In this document: positions 22,349-32,511 of the stretch, in pieces
Position numbering within the stretch: position 1 is the first letter of the stretch
Layout of the letters: each line of letters opens with the position of its first letter
NCBI RefSeq assembly: GCF_016745395.1
Contig: NZ_JAERVJ010000003.1
Location: forward strand, 381,293 to 445,292
DNA: 64,000 nt
Direction: 5' to 3'
Source: Methylocystis sp. Sn-Cys
GTDB lineage: Bacteria > Pseudomonadota > Alphaproteobacteria > Rhizobiales > Beijerinckiaceae
The notes under the pieces: generated by a model
The model's database searches: none
Told to the model about the DNA's origin: nothing
The model's input: the letters and a program-made list of their open reading frames with translations, nothing else
Translations under genes and position numbers: made by a program

Positions 22349-23470
22349 ATGACCAGGCGCGAGGCGGATAGCGGGAAGATCGAGGAGACGGGCGACGCCG
22401 CCCGGCCGCGCAAGATCATCCATATCGACATGGACGCCTTCTTCGCCTCCGTCGAGCAGCGCGACAATCCGGAGCTGCGCGGCAGGCCGGTGGCGGTCGG
22501 CGGCGCAAGGGAACGCGGCGTGGTGGCGGCGGCAAGCTATGAGGCGCGCAAATTCGGCGTGCGTTCGGCGATGGCTTCCGTTACCGCGCGGCGCAAATGC
22601 CCCGAGCTGATTTTCGTGAAGCCGCATTTCGACGTCTATCGGCAGGTCTCGCTGCAAATCCGCGCGATCTTCTCTGAGTATACGCCGATCATCGAGCCGC
22701 TCTCGCTCGACGAAGCCTATCTCGACGTGACCGATAATTTGAAAGGGATCACTTCCGCGACGCAGATTGCAGAGGAAATCCGCGACAAGATCAAAGCGAC
22801 GACACGCCTGACGGCCTCGGCGGGCGTCTCCTACAATAAATTCCTTGCAAAGATCGCCTCCGACTATCGCAAGCCCGACGGGCTATTCGTCATCACGCCG
22901 AAGATGGGACCGGGATTCGTCGAGACGCTCGAGGTCGGCCGCTTTCACGGCGTGGGGCCGGCGACGAAAGAGAGAATGAATCGCTTAGGGATCGAGACGG
23001 GCGGCGATCTCAAGGCGCAGACGCTCGACTTTCTGCAAAGGCATTTCGGCAAGGCCGGCGCCTATTACTATTGGATCGCGCGGGGCGTGGACGAGCGGCC
23101 GGTGCGCGCCAATCGCATCCGCAAGTCGATCGGCGCGGAGAATACATTTGCGGAAGATATTTTCACCTATGAGGCCGCTTGCGCGGCGCTCGCGCCGATA
23201 GTTGCGAAGGTCTGGCGCGCGATCGAAAATGGCCCGGTCCGCGGACGCACGCTCACGCTCAAAGTGAAATACGCAGACTTCCGCCAAATCACCCGCGCGC
23301 GCACCCATGCGAGCCCGATCGCGTCTCTTCGGGAGTTCGAAGCGCTGGCCTTTTCGCTGCTGGGGCCGGTCTTTCCCGTCGAAAAGGGAATCAGGCTGCT
23401 CGGCGTGAGCCTGTCGTCGCTGAGCGCTGAGGAGGTGAAGGGTGATGGGCAATTGAAACTGGAAATTTGA
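22349..23470 (+). CDS. dinB: DNA polymerase IV (Y-family)
   Basis: A 373-residue translesion polymerase. The palm motif IIHIDMDAFFASVEQRDNPEL holds the first catalytic Asp, and PLSLDEAYLDVT the Asp-Glu pair. Next come SYNKFLAKIASDYRKPDGLFVI, the HhH region GRFHGVGPATKERMNRLGIETGGDL, and the little-finger start RKSIGAENTF. No beta-clamp QLxLF box is obvious, though GDGQLKLEI at the C-terminus is close to it. ATG 22349 is selected from family length; the frame is open further upstream because it is antisense to the neighbouring gene. It functions in error-prone lesion bypass. Confidence 0.94.
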   Translation: MTRREADSGKIEETGDAARPRKIIHIDMDAFFASVEQRDNPELRGRPVAVGGARERGVVAAASYEARKFGVRSAMASVTARRKCPELIFVKPHFDVYRQVSLQIRAIFSEYTPIIEPLSLDEAYLDVTDNLKGITSATQIAEEIRDKIKATTRLTASAGVSYNKFLAKIASDYRKPDGLFVITPKMGPGFVETLEVGRFHGVGPATKERMNRLGIETGGDLKAQTLDFLQRHFGKAGAYYYWIARGVDERPVRANRIRKSIGAENTFAEDIFTYEAACAALAPIVAKVWRAIENGPVRGRTLTLKVKYADFRQITRARTHASPIASLREFEALAFSLLGPVFPVEKGIRLLGVSLSSLSAEEVKGDGQLKLEI

Positions 23471-23561
23471 ACGCAGCGCCGGTTGGCGATCCACGGTGTC
23501 TCCCGACGCTCGCGCAAGCGAGCGATCAATCCCAGAATCCAGGTCAACAAACCCTACGCAG

Positions 23562-23704
23562 CCGCGTCATGCCCGCGCTTGTCGCGGGCATCCGCGCCGG
23601 GACATTGCGACACGGGGGAAGAAGAAGCGGCGTCGTTGCGCTCATGTTCTCAGCTTTCCGCGTCGGCGCGGCGTGGATGGCCGCGACAAGCGCGGCCATG
23701 ACGC
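23562..23704. repeat. GTCATGSCCGCG-type palindromic repeat, copy 2
   Basis: Reverse-oriented relative of 17871-18014. It opens GCGTCATGCCCGCGCTTGTC, contains CTCAGCTTTCCGCGTCGGCG, and closes GACAAGCGCGGCCATGACGC. A short piece of the REP-like family (CCCGACGCTCGCGCAAGCGAG) precedes it at about 23503. The remainder of the 273-base gap after dinB holds no gene. Confidence 0.78.
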
Positions 23705-23743
23705 TGGAACTCGTCTACGCGAGCTGGTCAAACGGAGACGGTG

Positions 23744-24286
23744 TTACTCCTCGAAGACGCCTTCGAGCGCGTAATGCGAGATCGTCTTGCGATTGGCGAT
23801 CAGCTCGTCGATCGTCGGCTCGCCCTTCAGCGCGCGGGAGATCGCGAGCTTCGTCGCCTCGTAATTGGTGCGGTAGAGGTCTCTCTTGTCGAGGTTCTCG
23901 TCCTTGGCGCAGCGCGGGTCGAGCCAGACCATGATGATGATGCACAGTTCGTTGGTTTTATCCTTCGGGATAATTCCTTCCGCCACGCAATCGACGATGG
24001 CGTCGGCGGTCGCCGCCTGCAACACGCCGCCGAGCAGCTCGACGTAATCTTCCGACTTCACCGTCATCTTGGTGGTCATCATGGTCGCCGGGCGAACCTG
24101 CTGGTTCAGATCGCGGATGACGAACATGCGCGGATGGCCGGCGACCTGGCCGGTCATCGAGGCGAAAGCCTGGCCCACCGGACCCTTGACGCTGCCGATC
24201 AAGACTTCCGGCATGGCGTCGGTGTATTGCCCGTCCGCCGCGAGAACCGTCGCTTCGCCGGTCGCAAGCCAGATTTCGTCGCTCAT
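23744..24286 (-). CDS. Formaldehyde-activating enzyme (Fae) paralogue
   Basis: A 180-residue protein aligned with Fae through EVLIGSVKGPVGQAFASM, ADAIVDCVAEGIIPKDKTNELCIIIMVWLDP and YRTNYEATKLAISRALKGEP. Fae condenses formaldehyde with tetrahydromethanopterin in methylotrophs. The catalytic His of Fae lies in a VAHID-type motif just before the IG-P/K-G segment; here the aligned residues read DAMPE, without His. It therefore resembles the Fae2/Fae3 type of homologue, whose function is less clear. It may bind C1-pterin or formaldehyde or regulate, rather than replace Fae. It stands alone, between repeats and a small secreted-protein gene. Confidence 0.82.
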   Translation of the reverse strand: MSDEIWLATGEATVLAADGQYTDAMPEVLIGSVKGPVGQAFASMTGQVAGHPRMFVIRDLNQQVRPATMMTTKMTVKSEDYVELLGGVLQAATADAIVDCVAEGIIPKDKTNELCIIIMVWLDPRCAKDENLDKRDLYRTNYEATKLAISRALKGEPTIDELIANRKTISHYALEGVFEE

Positions 24287-24376
24287 AATGAATGTCCTTT
24301 GGTTACGGTGTGGCGCGGGAATAGCATTGGCGCACGGCCTGCGAAAGTGGCGCGCCAGTCTATGGGCCGCGCCGTG

Positions 24377-24772
24377 TCAACGCGCGTCGGCGGCGATGTA
24401 GGTCGAGGTCAACGAGGCTCCCGACCACTCGGCCGTCATCGACAATTCCAGCTCGTCCCCGCGCGCTCTGAGACGCACCTGAAGCGGGCCGCCCCATGCG
24501 CCTTGCGTGTTCCAGGAGCCGCCGCCAACCGCGCCGTGCGGCCCGCCGATCACTCTTGCCGACCAGCCATTGCTGCTCGAGACCAGATAGCCGTCGCCGT
24601 CCCGGCGGATGGCGATCGAGCAGGTCGGGCATTGGCCGGCGGTGGAATAGGTTTGGAGCCAGGTTCCCGTCAGCGGACGACCGCCGCCGTAATCGCCGTA
24701 ATCTTGCGCAGCCGCGCCGAGCGGCGCGGAGAGGCAGGCGAGAAGACCGAGCGTCCGCAGAATTGACCGCAT
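24377..24772 (-). CDS. Small secreted protein of unknown function
   Basis: A 131-residue protein with a clear signal peptide (MRSILRTLGLLACLSAPLGAAAQ). The mature part begins with a Gly/Tyr-rich DYGDYGGGRP segment. It then has GTWLQTYSTAGQCPTCSIAIRRDGDGYLVSSSNGWSARV, with a CPTC pair that could form a disulfide, and beta-rich C-terminal sequence. It may be a lipocalin-like or single-domain periplasmic protein, but no family is recognised. It is on the fae strand, 90 bases upstream of that gene. Confidence 0.65.
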   Translation of the reverse strand: MRSILRTLGLLACLSAPLGAAAQDYGDYGGGRPLTGTWLQTYSTAGQCPTCSIAIRRDGDGYLVSSSNGWSARVIGGPHGAVGGGSWNTQGAWGGPLQVRLRARGDELELSMTAEWSGASLTSTYIAADAR

Positions 24773-24887
24773 TTTCAGGAAGCCTTCGCTTAGGTTTGCG
24801 CCGATTGGACACGGCTTCGCCTAAGTAGGCATTTTTCGCGTTGGCGCGAAAGTGCCGGACCCGCGCTTTCTGCCCAGGTTTCAACCG

Positions 24888-25970
24888 CTAGTCGGGGCGC
24901 GCCGCAAAGGCCGCGGCCTTGCGTCCGACCAGCGCGGCGAGGGAAATATTTTCCTGTTCGAGCCGCAGGGCGAGGCCCCTTTTGATGCGCTCGACGAGGC
25001 CGGGGCCTTCATAGGCCAGCGCCGAATAGAGCTGCACGAGGGTCGCGCCGGCTTCGATTTTCTTCCACGCTGCGTCGGCGCTGTCGACGCCGCCGACGCC
25101 GATCAGCGGGAATTGTCCTTCGACCCGCAGATAGGTGTGCGCGAGCATCGCAGTCGAAAGATCGAACAAAGGCGCGCCGGAGAGGCCGCCGGTTTCCGTC
25201 GCGAGCGGCGAGCGAAGCGTGACGGGGCGGGAGATCGTCGTGTTGGAGACAATCATCCCATCGATGCGCCGCGCACGCGCCACGCGCACGACGCCGTCGA
25301 GCTGAGCGAGAGAGAGGTCCGGCGCGATTTTCAAGAGTAGCGGCCGCCGCACCGGCGCGGCGTCACGCGCCTCGATCACGCGTGCGAGAAGATCGGAAAG
25401 CGCTTCCGGCTCCTGCAAATCGCGCAGGCCCGGCGTGTTGGGCGAGCTGATGTTGATGGTGAAGTAGCTGGCGACATCCGCGAAGGTCTTGGCGCCTTCG
25501 ACGTAATCCGCGACGCGATCAGCGGCGTCTTTATTGGCGCCGATATTCACCCCGACAATCCTGTCGTCGCGGCGCTCCTCGCAATGACGGGCGGAGAGGC
25601 GCGCCAGCGCCGGCGCGTGGCCTTCGTTGTTGAAACCGTAGCGGTTGATGACGCCCCGGTCTTCCATCAGCCGAAAGGCGCGCGGCCGCGCATTGCCCGG
25701 CTGCGCGCGCGGCGTGAGCGTGCCGACCTCCACGAAGCCGAAGCCGAAGCCGAGCATGGCGTCGGCGACCTCGGCGTTTTTGTCGAAGCCGGCGGCAAGT
25801 CCAACCGGGTTAGGAAAATCGAGGCCGAAGGCGGAAACGGCGAGGCGCGGGTCGTTCTTCGGCGGTCGGCGGGCTGGCAGCAGCTTCAGCGCCGCAATGG
25901 TGGCGCGATGTGCGTCTTCGGCGTCGAGCAGGCGCAGGAAGGGGAGGGCGAGGCCGAAGACGTCGATCAC
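24888..25970 (-). CDS. pyrD: Dihydroorotate dehydrogenase (quinone), class 2
   Basis: A 360-residue class 2 PyrD that oxidises dihydroorotate to orotate with FMN and quinone at the inner membrane. Motifs: N-terminal membrane-association helices ([24 protein letters not shown]), [52 protein letters not shown] and SNTTISRP with the catalytic Ser region. They continue with [10 protein letters not shown] and [34 protein letters not shown]. The start is GTG 25970, overlapping the stop of the DUF952 gene as GTGA, so translation is probably coupled. The frame upstream of it is antisense noise. Confidence 0.94.
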   Translation of the reverse strand: MIDVFGLALPFLRLLDAEDAHRATIAALKLLPARRPPKNDPRLAVSAFGLDFPNPVGLAAGFDKNAEVADAMLGFGFGFVEVGTLTPRAQPGNARPRAFRLMEDRGVINRYGFNNEGHAPALARLSARHCEERRDDRIVGVNIGANKDAADRVADYVEGAKTFADVASYFTINISSPNTPGLRDLQEPEALSDLLARVIEARDAAPVRRPLLLKIAPDLSLAQLDGVVRVARARRIDGMIVSNTTISRPVTLRSPLATETGGLSGAPLFDLSTAMLAHTYLRVEGQFPLIGVGGVDSADAAWKKIEAGATLVQLYSALAYEGPGLVERIKRGLALRLEQENISLAALVGRKAAAFAARPD

Positions 25971-26305
25971 AGCAGCTCCCCGAAGTCGTGGCGCCCATCG
26001 GCGCCCAGCGGCAGCGGCGCCACGCGCGTCACAGCGTCGAGCGACAGCGGCGCATAGAGATGCGGAAACAGCGCGCCGCCGCGGGAGACTTCCCATTTCA
26101 AGGCCTCGCCCAGCCTGTCGGCGTCGACGGAAACGAGCAGCAGGTCGGATTTCCCGGCGAAATGTTTCGCGGCGGTCCCTTCGACCTGTTCGGCCGCGGA
26201 GAAATGGATGTAGCCGTCTGCGAGGTCGATGGCCGCGCCATGGAAGAGGCCTTCGGCTTCCGCCGCGCGCCATTCGGGGGCGGAGATGATTTTGTAAATT
26301 ATCAA
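25967..26305 (-). CDS. DUF952 family protein
   Basis: A 112-residue cytoplasmic protein with the DUF952 pattern: [50 protein letters not shown], then [33 protein letters not shown]. Function is unknown. No ATG lies close to the family start; TTG 26305 is preferred. Its Shine-Dalgarno-like GGAGGGGG comes from the adjacent CCCTCCCC-type repeat. An ATG at 26368 would add residues encoded by the repeat itself. The stop overlaps the pyrD start. Confidence 0.78.
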   Translation of the reverse strand: MIIYKIISAPEWRAAEAEGLFHGAAIDLADGYIHFSAAEQVEGTAAKHFAGKSDLLLVSVDADRLGEALKWEVSRGGALFPHLYAPLSLDAVTRVAPLPLGADGRHDFGELL

Positions 26306-26311
26306 GGCTAG

Positions 26312-26350
26312 CGCCCCCTCCCCAACCCTCCCCGCCTCGCGGGAGGAGGA
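26312..26350. repeat. CCCTCCCC-type repeat upstream of the DUF952 gene
   Basis: CCCCCTCCCCAACCCTCCCCGCC followed by TCGCGGGAGGAGGA, the same consensus as at 13974, 46062 and 62361. Read on the minus strand it supplies a purine-rich tract 7-8 bases before TTG 26305. Confidence 0.75.
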
Positions 26351-26397
26351 GTCGGTCGTGGTCTTCATCTGCAAACTCGATCGCGAGAGGGAGGGGT

Positions 26398-28611
26398 CTA
26401 CTCCGCCGCCTGAGCCTCCTGCAAATCGGCTCTGCGCGGCAATCTCGCGATCATGCCGATTAGCGCGCGATCGGAGAGCGCCACGACACGCTCGCCGCGA
26501 TTGAGCCACGCCACGGCGTCCTCGATCGTTTCGGCATCGGCGATCTTGGCTTCGGCGACGGCGCGATCGGCGGTGATGGCGCCGCGCTGGCGTGGCTTGC
26601 GGGTCGGGAGCCAGGCTTCGTGCAGCGCGCGCAGCTCCGGGTCCGAGTGGATCGCGACGATGGCGTTCACCTCGTCCTCCTCGCCGCGCGCCAGCGCCTT
26701 GGAAAGCGCCTTGCCGCGCTTGGCGATCGGCGGCGTCGTCGTTTCCTCCGGCGTCACCAGCACGCCGGCGCGGCGGAAGACGAGGCCGAGCCAGCGCTGG
26801 CTCGTGAGCCAGGAGATCGGGATGGCGAGGATGAGGCCGGCGATGGTCGGCGACATCCAGGCGACGAGCGAGGGCGAGATCAGGAGGCCCGCGACGAGGG
26901 AGAGCGCGCCCATCGCCATATGCGAGCGGTGGCGGCGCACGATGTCGATCAGCGGCACGGAGCCGTCGTCGCGACGCTGCGGGTCCCAACCCGTGTCGAA
27001 GCCGAAGACGATATGCACGACATGGCCCGTCTGGATCAGCATCATGATCGGCGCCAGCAGCGCCGACAGCACGATTTCGAACAGGGTCGAGATCAGCAGC
27101 ATGATCACGCCGCCCGAGCCCCTGCGCGTCTCCGGCTCATAGATCGCGACGAGCAGGCCGAAGAATTTCGGCGCAAGCAGGATGCCCATGGTGAGCGCGA
27201 AGAGCTCGAGCGAGCGCTCCGCGTCGAAGCGCGGGAAGGTCGGGAAGAGCGCGAATTCGCTGGTGAAATATTCCGGCTTGAAGTAGCTCGCCTGGAAGAC
27301 GATCACGATGCCGACGAGAAGCTGCAGAAGCCACAGCGGCGAGGTGAGATAGCCGAAAATGCCGGTGAGGAAGTGCTGGCGCGAGGCCCAGCTCATGCCC
27401 CGTCCGAACAGCACGCGGGAGTGCTGCAGATTGCCCTGGCACCAGCGCCGGTCGCGGATTGAGAGATCGATCAGCGAGGGCGGGCTTTCCTCATAGGAGC
27501 CGCCGAGCCTCGGCAGCATATAGACGGCGTAGCCAGCGCGGCGGATCAGCGCCGCCTCGACGAAATCATGGCTCATGATGTGCCCGCCCCACGGCGGGCG
27601 GCCGCGCAGGTCGGGCAGGCCGCAATGGCTCGCGAAAGCCTCCGTGCGGATGATCGCGTTGTGGCCCCAGTAATTGCCGTCGCGGCCCATCCAGCAGGCG
27701 AGGCCCGTCGCGATCACCGGACCATAGATGCGCGCCGCGAATTGCTGCACGCGGGCGAACAGCGTGTTGCGGTTGATGATGAGCGGCAGCGTCTGGATAA
27801 TCCCTGAGTCCGGGTCCGCCTCCATGGCGGCGGCGAGCTTCACGATCGTCGGGCCGGTCATCAGGCTGTCGGCGTCGAGCACGACCATATGCGCGTAGGC
27901 CCCGCCCCAGCGCGAGACGAAATCCTCGATATTGCCGGCCTTGCGGCCGGTGTTCTTCTCGCGCCGGCGGTAGAAGATGCGGGCGCCGGGCCCGAGCCGG
28001 CGGCGGATGGCGATGAAGGCGCGCTCCTCGGCGATCCAGATGTCCGGATTGGTCGTGTCGGAGAGGAAGAACCAGTCGAAATGCTCGGCCAGTCCCGTCG
28101 CCTGCACATCCTCATAAATCGTCTGCAGCGCCGCAAAGACGCGGCTCGGCGCCTCATTGTAGATCGGCATGACGACGGCGGTCTTCTCGCGCAGCGTCTC
28201 GGGCAGGCCAGCCGACGGGCGGCGCGAGAGCAGCGCGACGAAGCCGACGACGCAGCTCGCGAAGCTCAGCGCGATCCAGGAGAAGTTGAGGATGAAGAGC
28301 GCGAGCAGCGCCCATTTCAAGGTCGTGACGCCGCCGACGTCGATGACCTTGTACATCTGCCAGCCGCCATAGACGGTGAGCGCGAGACCGCCGCCGAAGG
28401 TCACCAAGCGCGCGAGCCAGGGCGAGCGCCACAACGACGGCGTCTGAAGCTTACGCCGCTGCCGCTGCTCGAATTTGAAGAGATTTTGCGCCGGCATCGA
28501 GAGCCGGTTTTCGATCGGCGTCGGCGGCGCGGCGGCCGGGTCTTTGAACGCCGGCGCCGGCTGGGCGGAATCGACGGGCGTAAGCGTCAGGGTGTCCATC
28601 TGTAGAGCCAC
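26398..28611 (-). CDS. opgH: Osmoregulated periplasmic glucan glucosyltransferase
   Basis: A 737-residue inner-membrane GT2 enzyme that polymerises UDP-glucose into periplasmic beta-glucan backbone. It has N-terminal helices (about 65-130) and a cytoplasmic GT-A domain with [49 protein letters not shown] (DxD), [22 protein letters not shown] and [12 protein letters not shown] (QxxRW-like acceptor motif). Further helices follow. It overlaps the end of opgG by 25 bases from ATG 28611, or 13 bases from ATG 28599, so the two are cotranscribed. The N-terminus is slightly shorter than in enterobacterial OpgH. Confidence 0.93.
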   Translation of the reverse strand: MALQMDTLTLTPVDSAQPAPAFKDPAAAPPTPIENRLSMPAQNLFKFEQRQRRKLQTPSLWRSPWLARLVTFGGGLALTVYGGWQMYKVIDVGGVTTLKWALLALFILNFSWIALSFASCVVGFVALLSRRPSAGLPETLREKTAVVMPIYNEAPSRVFAALQTIYEDVQATGLAEHFDWFFLSDTTNPDIWIAEERAFIAIRRRLGPGARIFYRRREKNTGRKAGNIEDFVSRWGGAYAHMVVLDADSLMTGPTIVKLAAAMEADPDSGIIQTLPLIINRNTLFARVQQFAARIYGPVIATGLACWMGRDGNYWGHNAIIRTEAFASHCGLPDLRGRPPWGGHIMSHDFVEAALIRRAGYAVYMLPRLGGSYEESPPSLIDLSIRDRRWCQGNLQHSRVLFGRGMSWASRQHFLTGIFGYLTSPLWLLQLLVGIVIVFQASYFKPEYFTSEFALFPTFPRFDAERSLELFALTMGILLAPKFFGLLVAIYEPETRRGSGGVIMLLISTLFEIVLSALLAPIMMLIQTGHVVHIVFGFDTGWDPQRRDDGSVPLIDIVRRHRSHMAMGALSLVAGLLISPSLVAWMSPTIAGLILAIPISWLTSQRWLGLVFRRAGVLVTPEETTTPPIAKRGKALSKALARGEEDEVNAIVAIHSDPELRALHEAWLPTRKPRQRGAITADRAVAEAKIADAETIEDAVAWLNRGERVVALSDRALIGMIARLPRRADLQEAQAAE

Positions 28612-30125
28612 GTTTCGCTGATCGGCTGCTCGTCCGCGCGCAGGACGAGACGAATTTCACAATAGTTTTCGCCGGCGGGATCGACGTCGAACACGACACG
28701 GCAGGTTTTCGCCTGCGGATTGAGAAACGTGCGCACGTTCGTCGCTGATCCGGGCGAAGTGGTCAAAGCGGCCGAAAGACGCGCCGTTTTTTGCGGGTCG
28801 CCCAGAACCTCGCCAGAAAAAACGACAACAAAACGGCGCAGCTTGGCGCTTGGGACTTTACCCGAGCGGGACTGAACGGCGACCGCCAGCGGCGGACGGC
28901 TCGGCGGCTCCCAGCACCAGAACTGGCGATAGGCGAAATTAGCCTGCGCGCCGCCGACCAGGGGCGACTTCGGGCGCCAGTAAGCGACGATGTTTTCGTT
29001 GTTTTCGGACTCGGACGGGATTTCGACGAGCTGCATGGCGCCGTCGCCCCAGTCGCCGAGCGGCTCGATCCACAGGGACGGGCGGCGCTCCCAATGCTGG
29101 TCGTCATCCTGATAGCTGGAGATGTCCCGATCGCGCAGCAGAGCGCCGAAGCCCTTGGGATTGACGTCGACGAAGGACGAAAATTGCAGCTCCTCGCGGT
29201 TGGCGACTGGCCGCCAGAGCCACTCGCCGGAGCCAGTCAGCATCTGCAGGCCGTTGATCGCGGTCACCATCGGCCGCAGATCGTCGTTGCGGCGGCGGGG
29301 ATTGAGCGGCGCGTAGAGCGAGGCGGCGGCAAAGCCCGCGACCCCATAATGATCGACATTGGTGCGCGGGAAGAGCGTCAGCTCGGTGTCGATGATCGTC
29401 GCTTCGCCCGGGCGCAAGGTGAAGTGATAAACGCCGGCGACGCTCGGCGAATCGAGGAGCGCATGGATAACGAGCGCATTGGCCCCGAGAACGGGCTTCT
29501 CGATCCAGAAGCTGCGGAAGGCCGGGAATTCCTCGCCGCGCGGGTCGGCTGTGCGGATGGAGAGGCCGCGCGCCGTCACCCCGAGATTCTGGCCGGCGGC
29601 GACCGCGCGATAGAAGCTGGCGCCCTGGAAGATCGCCAGCTCGGCTTCCTGGCCACCCGGCGGCGCGCGCAGCACGCGAAAGCCGGAATAGCCGATGTCC
29701 GGCAGTTTTTCAGGGACTTTCAGGCCGCCATAGTCGAAGCGGCTCTGGTCGTAGCCGATTTTGACCGCCGCGCCATTGTCGATGACGAAGAGGTCGACCG
29801 CCGCGGTAAAAATATTGCCGCGATGCAGCGGCTCGATCGAGAAGCCTTTGTTGTCTCCAGCCCATAAGGCCGACCCTGGCTTGGTCTTGATGCCGACGAA
29901 TTGCTCATAGGTGAGGCTTGCGAAAGGCTCGCGCAAATCGGCGGGCGGCGCGGCGTAGGGGCGGGAGGCCAGCGTGCGCGCGAGCTCGACGATCACATCT
30001 CGCGAGAAAGTCGCCGGCGGCGCCGGGGTGGCCGGGGGCGTCGGCTCGGCATGGAGGATAGAAGGCGAAATGCCCGACGCAAGGGCGCCGAAAGCCGCTT
30101 TGAGAACATCTCTACGTTCAAACAT
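28587..30125 (-). CDS. opgG: Periplasmic glucan biosynthesis protein OpgG/OpgD
   Basis: A 512-residue exported protein of the OpgG/MdoG family. It has a Tat-like signal ([25 protein letters not shown]). The N-terminal beta domain starts [37 protein letters not shown], the glucan-acting core shows [24 protein letters not shown] and [13 protein letters not shown], and a C-terminal Ig-like domain follows. It acts on the glucan emerging from OpgH in the periplasm. The Tat signal is more typical of the OpgD paralogue, so opgD is a possible name. It is first in opgGH. Confidence 0.9.
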   Translation of the reverse strand: MFERRDVLKAAFGALASGISPSILHAEPTPPATPAPPATFSRDVIVELARTLASRPYAAPPADLREPFASLTYEQFVGIKTKPGSALWAGDNKGFSIEPLHRGNIFTAAVDLFVIDNGAAVKIGYDQSRFDYGGLKVPEKLPDIGYSGFRVLRAPPGGQEAELAIFQGASFYRAVAAGQNLGVTARGLSIRTADPRGEEFPAFRSFWIEKPVLGANALVIHALLDSPSVAGVYHFTLRPGEATIIDTELTLFPRTNVDHYGVAGFAAASLYAPLNPRRRNDDLRPMVTAINGLQMLTGSGEWLWRPVANREELQFSSFVDVNPKGFGALLRDRDISSYQDDDQHWERRPSLWIEPLGDWGDGAMQLVEIPSESENNENIVAYWRPKSPLVGGAQANFAYRQFWCWEPPSRPPLAVAVQSRSGKVPSAKLRRFVVVFSGEVLGDPQKTARLSAALTTSPGSATNVRTFLNPQAKTCRVVFDVDPAGENYCEIRLVLRADEQPISETWLYRWTP

Positions 30126-30352
30126 TGAGCAACCGGGAGCGAGGTCGGACGTCGGTCGGGATGGCGCGTCGCTCCTCTATAGAAGAATTTCTGGGAACAA
30201 AAAGGAATTCTTGCGGCGCAAGCGCGCCTCTCGCGAGCTGCCCCTCATTTGCCTCTCCCCCGCTTGCACCCTTGCCCTCGGCGCTTCGAATCTGCAACAA
30301 ACGGGCCGAAATTACGCGGCCTCGCCGCGCTGCACGCAACCAAAGGCGCCTC

Positions 30353-31720
30353 ATGTCGAGCTCCCGCAAAGCGCTCGCGATCGTCCTCGCCGCCGGCGAG
30401 GGGACGCGTATGAAGTCGGATACGCCGAAGGTTTTGCATCAGGTCGCCGGCCGCTCGATGCTGGCCCATGTGCTCGCCGCTGTCACCGAGGCAGGCGTCG
30501 AAACGGTCGCCGTCGTGGTCGGGCCGGGCCGGGAGGACGTTACGGCCGAAGCGCTGAAGCGCGCCCCACACGCCCAGACCTTCGTCCAGGCGGAGCGGCT
30601 GGGCACGGCGCACGCCGTCCTCGCGGCGCGCTCGGCGATCGCCGCCGGTTGCGACGATCTCCTTGTTCTTTTTGCGGACACGCCGCTCGTCACCGGCGCG
30701 ACGATCCGCGCGCTGCGGGAGGCGCTGGCGGGCGGCGCCGGCGTCGCGGCCCTGGGTTTCTCGGCGGCCGACCCCTTTGGTTACGGGCGTCTGCTGCAGG
30801 ACGAGGCGGGGCGCCTCGTCGCCATCCGCGAAGAGAAGGACGCGACCGCGGCGGAGCGCGCCATCCGGCTGTGCAACGCCGGGCTGATGGCGATCGACGG
30901 GGCGGCGGCCGCGGATTGGCTCGGCCAGATCGGCAATAGCAACGCCAAGGGCGAATATTATCTCACGGATATCGTCGAGATCGCCCGCGCGTCCGGGCGC
31001 GAGGCGCGGGTTGTCGTCGCCGACGAGACGGAAGTGCTCGGCGTCAACGACCGCATCCAGCTCGCCCAGGCCGAGGCCGTCGCGCAGAACCGCCTGAGGC
31101 GCGCCGCCATGGCCGCGGGCGTCACCATGATCGCGCCAGAGACGGTTTTCCTGTCCGCCGACACGGTTTTGGGCCGCGACGTGACGATCGAGCCCAATGT
31201 CGTCATCGGCCCCGGCGTCTCGATCGCCGACAAAGCGGTGATCCACGCCTTTTCGCATCTCGAAGGCGCAAGCGTCGGGCAGGGCGCGACGATCGGGCCT
31301 TTCGCTCGGCTGCGGCCGGGCGCGGCGCTTGCGGAAGCGGCGAAGGTCGGCAATTTCGTCGAGATCAAGAACGCCAATGTCGCCAAGGGCGCAAAGGTCA
31401 ATCACCTGACCTATATCGGCGACGCCGACATCGGCGCGAACGCCAATATCGGCGCGGGCACGATCACCTGCAATTACGACGGCTTCTTCAAATATCGCAC
31501 GGAGATCGGCGAAAACGCCTTCATCGGCTCAAATTCCGCGCTGGTCGCGCCGGTGAAGATCGGGGCGGGGGCCTATGTGGGCTCGGGCTCGGTCGTCACC
31601 AAGGATGTGCGCGGCGACGCGCTGGTGGTCGCGCGGGGTCGGCAGATGGAGAAAGCCGGCTGGGCGGCGTCTTTCCGGGCGATGCAGGCGGAGAGGAAGG
31701 CTGCGGCCAAGAAGTCGTGA
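30353..31720 (+). CDS. glmU: Bifunctional GlcNAc-1-P uridyltransferase / GlcN-1-P acetyltransferase
   Basis: A 455-residue enzyme making UDP-GlcNAc for peptidoglycan and lipid A. The N-terminal pyrophosphorylase domain has [25 protein letters not shown] and [14 protein letters not shown]. The C-terminal left-handed beta-helix has repeating hexapeptides from about residue 250, with [32 protein letters not shown] and [21 protein letters not shown] 30353 begins directly at the family start; there is only a weak Shine-Dalgarno (AAAGGCG). The frame open upstream is repeat-free noncoding DNA antisense to nothing. glmS lies 800 bases on, after vapBC. Confidence 0.96.
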   Translation: MSSSRKALAIVLAAGEGTRMKSDTPKVLHQVAGRSMLAHVLAAVTEAGVETVAVVVGPGREDVTAEALKRAPHAQTFVQAERLGTAHAVLAARSAIAAGCDDLLVLFADTPLVTGATIRALREALAGGAGVAALGFSAADPFGYGRLLQDEAGRLVAIREEKDATAAERAIRLCNAGLMAIDGAAAADWLGQIGNSNAKGEYYLTDIVEIARASGREARVVVADETEVLGVNDRIQLAQAEAVAQNRLRRAAMAAGVTMIAPETVFLSADTVLGRDVTIEPNVVIGPGVSIADKAVIHAFSHLEGASVGQGATIGPFARLRPGAALAEAAKVGNFVEIKNANVAKGAKVNHLTYIGDADIGANANIGAGTITCNYDGFFKYRTEIGENAFIGSNSALVAPVKIGAGAYVGSGSVVTKDVRGDALVVARGRQMEKAGWAASFRAMQAERKAAAKKS

Positions 31721-31756
31721 CTATGGTTTGCGCGAGGCTGTGCTAAATTCGACGAT

Positions 31757-32026
31757 ATGATCGCCCTCTCTAAAGACTCAGAAGCGCTCGCCCGCCGGTT
31801 GGCCGAGGCAAGGCATCTTCCTGTTCAAGATGTGATCAAGCAGGCGCTCGAGGCGAGCGCCCGCTCTGCCGGGGTTTTGCGTGAAGCTTTCGAGCCGAGC
31901 CGGCTGGCCGAAACCACGGCTGCGCGGAAAGCGTCCATCGCCCGGATTGTTGCCCAGGTTAAAGCCTTGCCGATCCTCGATCCTCGGTCGCCCCAGGAGA
32001 TTATGGACGAGCTCGACGAGCCGTGA
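31757..32026 (+). CDS. vapB: VapB-family antitoxin
   Basis: An 89-residue antitoxin. MIALSKDSEALARRLAEARHLPVQDVIKQALEASARSAGVL is the ribbon-helix-helix-like DNA-binding part of the Rv0623/VapB group. The charged C-terminus (ILDPRSPQEIMDELDEP) is the usual toxin-wrapping tail. Its stop overlaps the GTG start of the toxin by four bases (GTGA). The pair would autoregulate from a promoter in the 36-base gap after glmU. Confidence 0.85.
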   Translation: MIALSKDSEALARRLAEARHLPVQDVIKQALEASARSAGVLREAFEPSRLAETTAARKASIARIVAQVKALPILDPRSPQEIMDELDEP

Positions 32027-32424
32027 TCGTCGTCGACACCTCCGCGCTCATCGCCGTACTTCTCGATGAGCCCGAAAGCGAGGCATTCGAGGCGGTCCTG
32101 CTCAGCGAAGCGAGCGTGATGTCCGCGGTCAGTCTGCACGAGGCTGCTTGCGTCATGCGCGCGCGGCACGGGAGGGAGGGCGTTGCGGAATTATTGGAAT
32201 TGATCGCTGTCTGCGAGATCACGATCGAGGCTTTCGACGAAGCGCAGGCTCGTATCGCCATGCAAGCCTTCGATCGCTTTGGGAAGGGCATCGATCCGCG
32301 CGCGCGGCTTAATCTTGCGGACTGCGCCTCCTATGCCCTCGCCGCGTTCATGGGGCTCCCGCTCCTCTGCAAAGGCGGCGATTTCGCCGCTACAGACATC
32401 CGCTTACGCCTTAAGGGGGTCTAA
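32023..32424 (+). CDS. vapC: VapC-type PIN-domain ribonuclease toxin
   Basis: A 133-residue PIN domain with the first acidic residue in VVDTSALIAVLLDEPE (Asp5), Glu in SLHEAACVM, and Asp in LNLADCASYALAAFMGLPLLCKGGDFAATDI. All acidic positions needed for Mg-dependent RNase activity appear present, so the toxin looks intact. GTG start overlaps vapB. VapC enzymes usually cut tRNA or rRNA; the target here is unknown. The module separates glmU from glmS. Confidence 0.88.
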   Translation: MIVVDTSALIAVLLDEPESEAFEAVLLSEASVMSAVSLHEAACVMRARHGREGVAELLELIAVCEITIEAFDEAQARIAMQAFDRFGKGIDPRARLNLADCASYALAAFMGLPLLCKGGDFAATDIRLRLKGV

Positions 32425-32511
32425 CGATCCGTTTAGCGGTTCCCTTAACCTTGAATCAGACCGAAGCGTCCTGCAGCGCTTTTGCTATGATCCTTTTTCG
32501 GAGGCAGCCCC

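Noticed and set aside
32425-32511. Possible glmS riboswitch-ribozyme before glmS
   Set aside because: The spacer is only 87 bases and shows none of the nested pseudoknot pairing; the glmS ribozyme is also not expected in this group.
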